Assembly: GCF_002860345.1 (NCBI RefSeq)
Contig: NZ_NMYC01000005.1
Span: forward strand, 124,001-188,000
Source of the DNA: Bifidobacterium anseris
Lineage (GTDB): Bacteria > Actinomycetota > Actinomycetes > Actinomycetales > Bifidobacteriaceae
Direction: 5' to 3'
DNA length: 64,000 nucleotides
Shown: piece after piece, positions 1 through 9,873 of the stretch
Numbering within the stretch: position 1 is the stretch's first letter
How the letters are laid out: each line of letters opens with the position of its first letter
The notes under the pieces: model-generated
Told to the model about the DNA's origin: nothing
Database searches by the model: none
Seen by the model: only the letters and a program-made list of their open reading frames with translations
Made by a program: the position numbers and the translations under genes

Positions 1-327
1 AAGCGTGAGCGCGATCGTCGTGAGCGGTGCGGCCACATTGCCGGGCACACCCCAGCTCTCCACGACCGGCACGATGAACGGGGAGATCGACGATTCGCCG
101 AAGGAGGCGGACAGGAAGCCGGAAAGCGTTACGCCGATCTGCACGGTCGAAAGGAACGTGTTCGGGTCGCGCGCGATTTTTGCGACGCGGGCGCCACGCG
201 CGTCCTCCTGTTCCATCTGATCGATCTGCGAGCCGCGCAGCGAGACGAGCGCGAGCTCAGTGCCGGCGAAGACGGCGCCGAGCAGCAGGAAGACGAAGAT
301 GAGCAGAATGTTCAAACCTAAAGACAT
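1..327 (-). CDS. CNNM/hemolysin-type (CorC-like) integral membrane protein, N-terminal part
   Basis: Only the first 109 residues lie in the window; the gene continues past the left edge. The protein starts MSLGLNILLIFVFLLLGAVF, a membrane helix, followed by FAGTELALVSLRGSQ, the typical N-terminal segment of the CNNM/DUF21 transmembrane domain, and by a second hydrophobic region near residue 65. Known family members have this domain followed by two CBS domains and often a CorC_HlyC domain, and are linked to divalent cation (Mg/Co) export; those later domains cannot be seen here. The leader carries a structured inverted-repeat element at 372-512. The family call is fairly firm; the transported ion is not known. 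Confidence 0.8.
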   Translation of the reverse strand, partial: MSLGLNILLIFVFLLLGAVFAGTELALVSLRGSQIDQMEQEDARGARVAKIARDPNTFLSTVQIGVTLSGFLSASFGESSISPFIVPVVESWGVPGNVAAPLTTIALTL

Positions 328-371
328 GTCTCAAGCGTATGTCATCGGCAGGGCAACCCGCTGCCAACCGG

Positions 372-512
372 CTATCTGCGATTTTAGGGTGGGCCATTCC
401 AGAGACTAAACCCCAAACCGTGCGGTTCTGAGCGCTTTTGCGCGCACGTGGTAGGTTTAAGGGCCTCTGCGACCCCGGTCTCCGAGGATACCCACCCTAA
501 AATCGCGGATAG
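372..512. repeat. 141-bp multi-branched inverted-repeat element (candidate structured leader RNA)
   Basis: Two 22-base arms, 372-393 and 491-512, are complementary apart from one position. The 97 bases between them contain further nested pairs: CAGAG (400-404) with CTCTG (465-469), TAAACC (407-412) with GGTTTA (454-459), and the small hairpins AACCG/CGGTT (416-427) and GCGC/GCGC (432-443) on a TTTT loop. The element lies between the end of the carbonic anhydrase gene and the start of the CNNM gene, both on the minus strand, so it would be transcribed 45 nt ahead of the CNNM start. It could be a regulatory RNA, an elaborate terminator of the carbonic anhydrase gene, or a small mobile repeat. 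It does not match a riboswitch class I can recognise. Confidence 0.55.
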
Positions 513-540
513 GGCCGCACGGGCCGCTCGGGGCGCCTGC

Positions 541-1224
541 TCAGAAGCTGAGCACCTCGACCAGACCGGAATCCAGACGGTAGCGAGCGCCTACGATCAT
601 CAGCTGCTCATGGGCGAGCGCCTCTCGGATGATCTCCGAATGCGTCACCAGATGCTCGATTGTGCGCGCGATGTTCACCTGCTCATAATCCTCGTTCGAA
701 TCGAGCCCCGCCATCTGCGCCTGCCAGACGGACAGGCCGACGTTCTTGAGGAACTGCGAATCGGAGGAGAGGATGACCTCGTCGAGGTCCTCCATCAGCT
801 GTTCGCGCACCACCTCCGATTCGTGCTCGTCCTCCTTGGACAGCTTCTTCACGAGCGCGTCGAGTTCTTTGACGCCCTGCTCCACGGCCGCGCAATGCTG
901 ATGGCCGAGCACGACGAGCAGGCTCACATGCATCGTGCCGACCGCGTATTCGAGCGACTGCAGCACGGCGTCGTCGATGATCTGCCCGGCCGTGCGCACC
1001 GTGAACATGTCGCCCAGTCCCGCGTCGAAGATGATCTCCGGCGGCACGCGCGAATCTGAGCAGCTGAGCACGGCCGCATCCGGATTCTGCGCGTCAATGA
1101 GCGATTCGCGCGTCTCCTTGTCCTGCCATGGGTGTGTGGCGTTGCCTTCCGCGAATCGGCGGTTGCCGGCGAGCATGCGGCTCCATGTGCTGTTCGCGGT
1201 CGTCTCTTCGGTGTGCTCGGTCAT
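541..1224 (-). CDS. Beta-class carbonic anhydrase
   Basis: 227 aa; reversibly hydrates CO2 to bicarbonate in the cytoplasm. The beta-class zinc site is visible: C55 in SCSDSR with the D57/R59 dyad, and H108 and C111 in GHQHC. Length is normal for the family. The start was placed at the ATG at 1224 because AGGAG stands 5 nt upstream; the reading frame is open for another 74 codons but that stretch looks non-coding. Bicarbonate would feed the phosphoenolpyruvate carboxylase at 16.2 kb and biotin-dependent carboxylation. It may share a transcript with the CNNM gene downstream, separated by the structured element at 372-512. Confidence 0.93.
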   Translation of the reverse strand: MTEHTEETTANSTWSRMLAGNRRFAEGNATHPWQDKETRESLIDAQNPDAAVLSCSDSRVPPEIIFDAGLGDMFTVRTAGQIIDDAVLQSLEYAVGTMHVSLLVVLGHQHCAAVEQGVKELDALVKKLSKEDEHESEVVREQLMEDLDEVILSSDSQFLKNVGLSVWQAQMAGLDSNEDYEQVNIARTIEHLVTHSEIIREALAHEQLMIVGARYRLDSGLVEVLSF

Positions 1225-1473
1225 CGTGTCTCCTCTGGTCGTCGCGGTTCGTGCGTTACGGTAAATCATAGGGTCTTTGTCATCAGCGGATTGTTCACCG
1301 TGCGCAATCGGCGCCTGCGCGCCGCCGTATGGGCGTGGCTCAAGGCGTTGCGATGCGGGCGTCGACGAGCGGCCGGACGCGGGGCTGCCTTGGGCGGCGT
1401 GGCTCGTGCCCCGCAAAGCCGGGTGGTTACGGTTTTGCGTCATCAAGGTAATGATTTTCCGACACGCCTAAAT

Positions 1474-1503
1474 TTGTTTAGTAAAGTCGGTAAATGGTAG
1501 AGT
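1474..1503 (+). promoter_or_regulatory. Candidate promoter with LacI-type operator, galactoside locus
   Basis: A possible -35 (TTGTTT, 1474-1479) and -10 (TAGAGT, 1498-1503) are separated by 18 bp. The spacer holds TTTAGTAAAGTCGGTAAATG, which shares 13 of 21 positions with the palindrome at 5401-5426 ahead of the local LacI gene. A repressor bound here would cover the promoter of the transporter/beta-galactosidase pair. This is pattern reading only. Confidence 0.45.
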
Positions 1504-1631
1504 ATGTGACATGACCGGTGCAGCGCAGTACCGATCGCGACAACCGCAGAGCACGGCGTCGGGCATGACATCAGGAATGACGCCATGGTTCACGCCAGAC
1601 ATAACGTCGATATCGCAATGGAGAGAACGAC

Positions 1632-3170
1632 ATGACGAGTACATCCAGCGAGACGGCACCGCAGCCGCCGGTAATGTCATCAACGTCCATCAAGGAGCAT
1701 GCCATGCAGAGCGCAATCGGAACCGGTCCGCAGGAGCAGGCGCAGCGCCGGCGCGCGCGGCGTCAGAAGATCTGCTTCGCCTTCGGCAACCTCGGCCAGT
1801 CCGCGTTCTACAACGCGATGAGCACCTTCTTCATGACCTACGTCACGACCGCGCTGTTCGTGCGCGTGGACAAGGACGTCGCGGCCCGCATGATCGCGCT
1901 GATCACGTCGTTGGTCGTCGTCATCCGCATCGCGGAGATCTTCCTCGACCCGATCATCGGCAACATCGTCGACAACACGCGCACGAAGTGGGGCCGTTTC
2001 CGTGTATGGCAGTTCATCGGCGGCATCGTGCCGTCCGTGCTGCTCGTCGTCATCTTCAGTGGTCTGTTCGGACTCGTCAACGTGAACACCACATGGTTCA
2101 TCACGCTGTTCATCATCACCTTCGTCGCGCTCGACATCTTCTATTCGGCGCGTGACATCTCCTATTGGGGCATGATCCCGGCGCTGTCCAGCGACTCGCA
2201 TGAGCGCGCGGTGTACACGTCGCTCGGCTCGCTGACCGGCTCGATTGGCTACAACGGCGTCACCGTCATCGTCATTCCGATCGTCAGCTACTTCACCTAC
2301 CGTTTCACCGGCGAGTACGCGCAGGGGCAGTCCGGATGGACGGCCTTCGCCGTCATCATCGCCGTGCTCGGGCTGCTCACCGCCTGGTCCGTCGCGTTCG
2401 GCACCCGCGAAAGCTCGAGCAACCTGCGTACGAAGGAGGAGCATTGCGGTCCGCTGGACGCGTTCAAGGCCATCGGGCGCAACGACCAGCTGCTGTGGAC
2501 CGCGCTGAGCTACCTGCTGTACGCCGTCGCCAACGTCGCCACGACCGGCGTGCTGTTCTACCAGTTCACCTATGTGCTCGGCACCCCCGAGCGCTTCGCG
2601 ATCGCCGGCGTCATCCCGGTCGTCACCGGTCTCGTCACGACGCCGCTGTACCCGGTCCTGAACCGGCGCATTCCCCGCCGCTGGCTGTATGCCGCCGGCA
2701 TGGCGCTGATGATCGCCGCGTATGCGATGTTCATCATGGCGCCACGTAACCTTGCGGTCGTGCTCGTCGCGCTGTGCCTGTTCTATCTGCCGCAGCAGAC
2801 CATCCAGATGACCGCGATCCTGACGATGACCGATTCCATCGAATATGGCCAGCTCAAGACCGGCCGTCGCAACGAGGCGGTCACGTTGAGCGTGCGTCCG
2901 ATGCTCGATAAGATCGCGGGCGCCTGCTCCAACGGCATCGTCGGCTTCGTGGCCGTCGCCGCCGGCATGGTCGGCACCGTGTCCGCCTCGGATATGACCT
3001 CCTCGAACATCCATACCTTCACGACCTGGGCGTACATCATCCCGTCCGCCGGCATCGTGCTCAGCCTGCTCGTCTTCCTGCTCACCGTCCGCATCGACGA
3101 GAAGAAGCATGAGGAGATCGTCGAGCAGCTCGAGGCCGAACTCGCCGAGAGCAGCGACGTCAACGCCTGA
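1632..3170 (+). CDS. GPH-family sugar:cation symporter (galactoside uptake)
   Basis: 512 aa, about twelve membrane segments, glycoside-pentoside-hexuronide family of the major facilitator superfamily. The first segments (ending FFMTYVTTALF) and the following DNTRTKWGRFRVWQ loop are typical of GPH carriers; there is no C-terminal EIIA domain of the LacS kind. A second start at 1704 has an equally good AAGGAG six bases upstream and would remove 24 polar residues; the ATG at 1632 is preceded by GGAGAG. The gene lies 36 nt ahead of a GH42 beta-galactosidase, so the substrate is probably lactose or galacto-oligosaccharides (inference). It is likely repressed by the LacI protein at 5453. Confidence 0.88.
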   Translation: MTSTSSETAPQPPVMSSTSIKEHAMQSAIGTGPQEQAQRRRARRQKICFAFGNLGQSAFYNAMSTFFMTYVTTALFVRVDKDVAARMIALITSLVVVIRIAEIFLDPIIGNIVDNTRTKWGRFRVWQFIGGIVPSVLLVVIFSGLFGLVNVNTTWFITLFIITFVALDIFYSARDISYWGMIPALSSDSHERAVYTSLGSLTGSIGYNGVTVIVIPIVSYFTYRFTGEYAQGQSGWTAFAVIIAVLGLLTAWSVAFGTRESSSNLRTKEEHCGPLDAFKAIGRNDQLLWTALSYLLYAVANVATTGVLFYQFTYVLGTPERFAIAGVIPVVTGLVTTPLYPVLNRRIPRRWLYAAGMALMIAAYAMFIMAPRNLAVVLVALCLFYLPQQTIQMTAILTMTDSIEYGQLKTGRRNEAVTLSVRPMLDKIAGACSNGIVGFVAVAAGMVGTVSASDMTSSNIHTFTTWAYIIPSAGIVLSLLVFLLTVRIDEKKHEEIVEQLEAELAESSDVNA

Positions 3171-5303
<2,133 letters not shown>

Positions 5304-5320
5304 TCGGCGCGCGGACGCCG

Positions 5321-5379
5321 GCATGGTGACCGTGGGCGGGTGCGATGTCACGGCTCGCACACACCCACGGTCACCATGC
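5321..5379 (+). terminator. Hairpin after the beta-galactosidase gene
   Basis: GCATGGTGACCGTGGG and its complement form a stem of 16 or more pairs around a loop of about 24 nt, starting 18 nt after the stop codon. There is no U tract, so it may act as a weak or Rho-assisted terminator, or stabilise the mRNA 3' end. Confidence 0.6.
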
Positions 5380-5400
5380 CCCGCGCGCCATGAGGCGCTA

Positions 5401-5426
5401 TGATTGGTAAAGTAGTTTACTAATCA
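5401..5426. promoter_or_regulatory. LacI-type operator palindrome ahead of the LacI gene
   Basis: TGATTGGTAAA and TTTACTAATCA, 11-bp arms around a 4-bp centre with one mismatch, 27 bp before the LacI start codon. The size and A/T-rich shape fit a LacI-family operator, and a related sequence lies in the transporter promoter at about 1477-1497. Autoregulation of the LacI gene is the simplest reading. Confidence 0.65.
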
Positions 5427-5452
5427 GGGATGCTGAGCGGAGTGAGGTGACG

Positions 5453-6454
5453 ATGGCGACGCGTAAGGAGATCGCCGCATTGGCGGGAGTGTCGCAGGCC
5501 ACGGTGTCCCGTGTGCTGAACGGGGATGCTTCGTTCAAGATCAAGCCGGAGACCCGACGGCGCATCATGCGGGCGGCGGCCCAACTGGGGTTCGCCAATG
5601 TGCCGATGCGCACCATCGCCGTGCTTGACGTGCATCCACAGGTGGAAGGACTCGAAGACGAGTATTTCCAAGCGCTGCGCAAGGAGGTGGAGCAGGTGGT
5701 GCGCGATCAGGGGATGACGCTCACCTACTTCGAGGATGCGGCGCAGCTCGTCGCCGGAGCCGATGATTATGACGGATTCCTCGCAATCGGTCCGGGACTG
5801 ATCGAGCCCGAGGATCTGGAGCGGTTGCATGAATCGTTGCCGTACGGGGTGTTCATGGACACGAATCCGGCTCCGGCCTGGTTCGATTCGGTCCAACCTG
5901 ATCTGAGCCAATGCATGCTGGACGCGTTGGACGCCTTCATCGATGCGGGGCGTCGGCGCATCGGGTTCATCGGCGGCTGCGGGCTGCTCATGGGCCTGCA
6001 CAGCTACAAGGAGGACATCCGCTCGATGGCGTTCGTCGATTGGAGCGAGCGGCTGGGGCTCGACAATCGCGATCTCGTCTACGCCCATGGGCCCGTCACC
6101 GTGGACAACGGGCGGGCATTGGCCGAGCGCATGCTGGAGGAACATCCCGAAGGCGACCGGCCGGACGCCATCATCGTGGCGACCGACCCGATGGCCGTCG
6201 GCGTGCTGCAGGCCTTCGCGAGCGCAGGGGTGAAGGTGCCGGATGATATCGCCGTCATCAGCGTGAACAATCTGCCGATCGCGCAGTATACGGCGCCTCC
6301 GCTGACCACCTTCGACATCGACCAGCACGAGCTGGTGCATGCGGGGCTGGAGACGCTCAAGGACGCGATCGCGCGCAATCGCACCTGCCGCCATCATCTG
6401 CTGATTTCGGCCGCATTGGTGCCCCGGGAGAGCTTCACCCCCGCATTTGGGTGA
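5453..6454 (+). CDS. LacI-family transcriptional regulator of the galactoside locus
   Basis: 333 aa, typical length. The N-terminal helix-turn-helix reads KEIAALAGVSQATVSRVLNG, followed by the hinge helix and a periplasmic-binding-protein-type sugar domain ending in LVPRESF. The ATG at 5453 has GAGG five bases upstream; a GTG two codons earlier is also open but less well placed. The gene follows the transporter and beta-galactosidase on the same strand, and a near-perfect palindrome stands just before it, so repression released by a galactoside or galactose is expected. The effector is inferred from context only. Confidence 0.9.
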   Translation: MATRKEIAALAGVSQATVSRVLNGDASFKIKPETRRRIMRAAAQLGFANVPMRTIAVLDVHPQVEGLEDEYFQALRKEVEQVVRDQGMTLTYFEDAAQLVAGADDYDGFLAIGPGLIEPEDLERLHESLPYGVFMDTNPAPAWFDSVQPDLSQCMLDALDAFIDAGRRRIGFIGGCGLLMGLHSYKEDIRSMAFVDWSERLGLDNRDLVYAHGPVTVDNGRALAERMLEEHPEGDRPDAIIVATDPMAVGVLQAFASAGVKVPDDIAVISVNNLPIAQYTAPPLTTFDIDQHELVHAGLETLKDAIARNRTCRHHLLISAALVPRESFTPAFG

Positions 6455-6559
6455 CGGAGGGCGGACTCCGTCGGCCGCCGTGGGGTCATGCGTTAAGGTA
6501 CATCATGGAAGTTTTGAATACAGCGCGCGTTCCGGTGCGCGCAATTGCAGGAGGTGGCG

Positions 6560-7672
6560 ATGGCCGACCGCAAGAGTGCGAAACGCCCATCGATGTTTGA
6601 GGTTGCGAAACTTGCGGGTGTGAGCCATCAGACCGTTTCGCGGGTCATCAACGATTCCCCGAACGTTGCGCCGGCCACGCGTGAGAAGGTCGAACGTGCG
6701 ATTGCCGCATTGGGGTACCGGCCCAGCAACTCCGCGCGTTCGCTGGCGTCGAACCGTACGCGCACGATCGGCATGATCGCCGGCGGCCAGCGGTTTTACG
6801 GCCCGGTGAGCGCGTTGGCGTCGATTGAGGCGACCGCCCGTGAGCACGGCATGTTCGTCTCGGTGGCGATGGTGCATGAGGCGGAGTGCGCGCAAGCGGA
6901 GTTCGATGACCTGTGCGGCATGTTCATGGAGCAGGGCGTCGACGCGTTCATCTTCCTGACGCCCACCGACGAGATGTTCAAGGTAGCGTGCCAGTCGCAG
7001 GTGAGCCAGCCGTGCGTGGTCATCGCCTCGTCACACGGCGACGTGAGCGTGAGTGAGGGTCTGCGCATGTTCAATGCGCGCCAACGCAGACATGTCTCGC
7101 TGGTAGGCATAGACCAGTGGGGCGGCATGGCGTCGGTGATGCGGCTCATACGCAAGCACGGGCATCGCAACGTGTTGTTCTTCGCGGGGCCTGAGCAGTG
7201 GCGTGACGCCAGCACGCGCCTGATGGCGTGGAACAAGCTGTGTGCGGAGAACACAGTGAACTCGGTGACGGTGCAGTGCGGCGACTGGGAATCCGCCGAC
7301 GCCTACCGGCGCATGAACCACATCCTCGACAATATCGGCTCGAACGGCGGTCGTCTGCCCACCTGCGCGGTGTGCTCGAACGATGTGATGGCGATCGGCG
7401 TGATCCGTGCGTTGCTTGAGCATGGCGTGCGCGTGCCCGACGACATGAGCGTGACCGGCTTCGACGACATGCCCGGCATGAGCAACCTGTACCCGCCGCT
7501 GACCACAGTGCGGCAGGATTTCGACGACCTGGGCGTCATGGCGATGAAGGAGGCGTTGTTCCTCATGGGTGAGGGGGACGAACCGGGCTACCCGAACTCA
7601 CAGCATGGCGTGGGGCTGGCGTCGGCCGATCTGATTGTGCGGCAGTCCGTGCGTGCGGCGCGGCGCAGGTGA
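6560..7672 (+). CDS. LacI-family transcriptional regulator (probably arabinose locus)
   Basis: 370 aa. HTH FEVAKLAGVSHQTVSRVIND, hinge YRPSNSARSLASNRT, then a complete ligand-binding domain with GFDDMPGM near the end. Start at the ATG at 6560, with AGGAGG five bases upstream. It precedes the arabinose transporter and araBDA genes on the same strand, from which it is separated by about 760 bp holding a decayed relative of itself (7996-8190). Two TGTTAnCGCnnAAC-like palindromes before the transporter fit a LacI-family operator. In bifidobacteria the LacI-type regulator AraQ controls arabinose genes; this protein is a candidate for that role, which I infer from position. Confidence 0.87.
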   Translation: MADRKSAKRPSMFEVAKLAGVSHQTVSRVINDSPNVAPATREKVERAIAALGYRPSNSARSLASNRTRTIGMIAGGQRFYGPVSALASIEATAREHGMFVSVAMVHEAECAQAEFDDLCGMFMEQGVDAFIFLTPTDEMFKVACQSQVSQPCVVIASSHGDVSVSEGLRMFNARQRRHVSLVGIDQWGGMASVMRLIRKHGHRNVLFFAGPEQWRDASTRLMAWNKLCAENTVNSVTVQCGDWESADAYRRMNHILDNIGSNGGRLPTCAVCSNDVMAIGVIRALLEHGVRVPDDMSVTGFDDMPGMSNLYPPLTTVRQDFDDLGVMAMKEALFLMGEGDEPGYPNSQHGVGLASADLIVRQSVRAARRR

Positions 7673-7995
7673 GGGATGATATGCGCATCATCGTAGGCGG
7701 GTCATGCACCACTGTACGCGACCGCCCATATGGGAGAGAATCGCGAATCAGTTTGCCGGGCATTGCTCGTTTTCGAACACTTGGCGTTATTTGGATGAAT
7801 CTGGTCTGAGGCGTCGGATTTCATGCTCCGGCCGGGCGTCGCATCGGCGCCTTATCGTTTGTCGATATTGCGTAGACGTCCCGCCGGAGCGTCGCTGGAA
7901 CCAACCGTCCAAGCAATATGGGCGGTGACGATGAACATTGCCATGCCGGTTACCGGATAGCCGCCTAGGCGTTCTGCGGGATTAATGGGACGAAG

Positions 7996-8190
7996 CTGTC
8001 CGGCTTCAACAGGACGCCGTCAATGGGGAATCGGAACACGAGCGCGATAGCGATCAGGCCGTCCGCGATATGGCCATGAAGGAGGCGCGGCCCCTCATGG
8101 GTGAGAAGGACGAGCCAGATTGCCCAAACTTCACGGCAGGGCGTGGGCCTTATGTCGCTCGGCTTGATCGTGCCGGTCGGTGCGCGGTCC
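7996..8190 (+). pseudogene. Decayed C-terminal fragment of a second LacI regulator
   Basis: Translated in pieces this stretch mirrors the end of the LacI protein just upstream: SGFNRTPSMGNRN here against TGFDDMPGMSNLY there, MKEARPLMGEKDEPDCPN against MKEALFLMGEGDEPGYPN, and, after a frame change, GVGLMSLGLIVPVG against GVGLASADLIVRQS. No start codon or DNA-binding domain is left. The bases from 7673 to 7995 show no recognisable gene and may be a further eroded part of the same copy. It looks like a tandem duplicate of the 6560 gene, or a related paralogue, that has decayed. Confidence 0.75.
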
Positions 8191-8279
8191 CACATCGCTG
8201 ATGCGGGAAGGACGTTCAAATTACGGGCAACCTCGCAAGAACTTCTTTCGGTTTTTGCAATGTCTTGTTTTTCAATGGT

Positions 8280-8337
8280 TGTTAACGCGAACTTTTCTCT
8301 GAGTGCGCGGTGTGTCGAGGTTTTGTTCGCGCTAACA
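8280..8337. promoter_or_regulatory. Paired LacI-type operators before the arabinose genes
   Basis: Site A at 8280-8292 (TGTTAACGCGAAC) and site B at 8324-8337 (TGTTCGCGCTAACA) lie 44 bp apart, close to four helical turns. Site B differs at a single base from the perfect palindrome TGTTAGCGCTAACA, which is how I recall the AraQ motif of bifidobacteria. The region 8193-8435 otherwise holds only the leader of the transporter gene. Confidence 0.6.
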
Positions 8338-8435
8338 TTCTTCATGTCAGCACATCTGAACCGAGGACTCACAAGGCGCGTAGAGGAGGCGAGTGACGTC
8401 GGTCGCAACTGTTCAAGTTGAGCGAAGGAGCGAAC

Positions 8436-9840
8436 ATGGACAACACAATTCCCGCTGCGCGGGAAACCAAGCGCGAAGGGTCGATGAAATACGTCGTCAT
8501 CCTTGCGTTGAGCGCCGGTATGGCAGGTCTGCTGTACGGGTATGATACGGTCAGCATCTCCGGCGCCATTGAATTCCTTTCCGCCCATTACGGTCTTTCC
8601 GCCGCGATGCAGGGGCTCGTGATCTCATCGATCATGATCGGTGGTGTGGCCGGCGTCGGAGTCTCGGGATTCCTCGCGGACAAGATAGGCCGCCGCAAGG
8701 TGTTGCTCATCGGCGCCGCCTTTTTCTTTGTCTCGGCATTGGCATCTGCGTTCACTTACGATCCGACGTCGCTCATCGTCACACGCATCGTCGGCGGCGT
8801 CGGCATTGGCCTGGCTTCCGCGCTCGCAATCACCTATATCACTGAATGCGCGCCTACGAAGTACCGTGGCACGTTGAGTTCCGCCTATCAGCTGCTCACG
8901 ATCCTCGGCCTTTTCCTGACCAATCTCATCGATTTCTTCATCGCGAATGCGGGCACGCATCTGTGGGGTGAGAATGTGGGCTGGCGTTGGATGCTCGGCA
9001 TCGGCGCGATCCCTGCTGCCATCTTCTTCATCGCCCTGTTCCTGTCCCCTGAGAGTCCGCGCTTCCTGCTTCAGCAAGGCAAGACGAAGGAGGGCTTCGA
9101 GATTCTCGAGCGCATTGGAGGCACCGATGACGCGAAGGCACAGGTCTCTTCGATCGAGAAGTCGCTCGAAGAGGAGAAGGGCTCCACATTCCGCGATCTG
9201 TTCCGTAAGCCGCTGCTTTATGCACTGCTTGTCGGCATCTTCCTTGCGATCTTCAACCAAGCGGTCGGTCAGAACACAATCTCCTATTATGGGCCGACGA
9301 TGTTTGCATCGATCGGTTTCGAGAACAATGGGGAATTCATCGTATCGACCGTCGTCGGCGCCGTCGAGCTGCTGTTCGCGTTCGTCGGTATGGCGCTCAT
9401 TGACAGGCTCGGGCGCAAACCGCTCATGCAGTCGGGTGCGTTCCTGATGGGCGTGTTCACAGTGCTTATGGCGCTCACCTACGGCATGCACTGGGATGGC
9501 ATCTGGATGCTCGTGTTCGCTTGCGGGTTCATCGCTGCCTTTGCCTATTCGATGGGGCCGGTGACATGGGTGATGATTCCAGAACTGTTCCCGACCTATC
9601 TGCGTGGCCGCGCCGCTGGGATCTGCACCGTGTTCCTGTGGGGCATTAACTTCTGCATTGGCCAGTTCACGCCGATGATGTTCGCTCACTGGGGGTGGCG
9701 GCGGCATGTTCGCATTCTTCGCGGCGCTCGATTTCATCTGTTTCCTCGGCGTAACCTTCCTCGTTCCCGAGACGAAGGGCAAGAGCCTCGAGGAGATCGA
9801 GGGCTACTGGAAGCTCAAGGCGGCCGGCAGGGCCAAGTGA
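8436..9840 (+). CDS. MFS sugar transporter (arabinose uptake), C-terminal frameshift
   Basis: Sugar porter family member with about twelve membrane segments: GLLYGYDTVSISGA near the start, GRRKVLLIG after segment 2, PESPRFLLQQGK in the central loop, and DRLGRKPLM after segment 8. Start at the ATG at 8436 with AAGGAG upstream. The frame breaks at a run of five G (9691-9695, about codon 419): read straight on, the tail becomes arginine-rich and ends at 9860; skipping one G restores VPETKGKSLEEIE, the family signature, and a stop at 9838-9840, the end given here. Either a sequencing error or a real inactivating change in the last segment. araB follows 33 nt after the corrected stop, so arabinose is the likely substrate. 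Confidence 0.82.
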
Positions 9841-9873
9841 GCGCACGGATCGAATCGTAAAGGAGCAAGCATC

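Noticed and set aside
541-1446. Long form of the carbonic anhydrase with 74 extra N-terminal residues
   Set aside because: The extra part is proline/arginine-rich, without a ribosome site, while the ATG at 1224 has AGGAG at the right distance.
7704-7928. 74-codon open frame after the arabinose LacI gene
   Set aside because: No family, no ribosome site, and it lies in DNA that appears to be gene decay next to the LacI relic.
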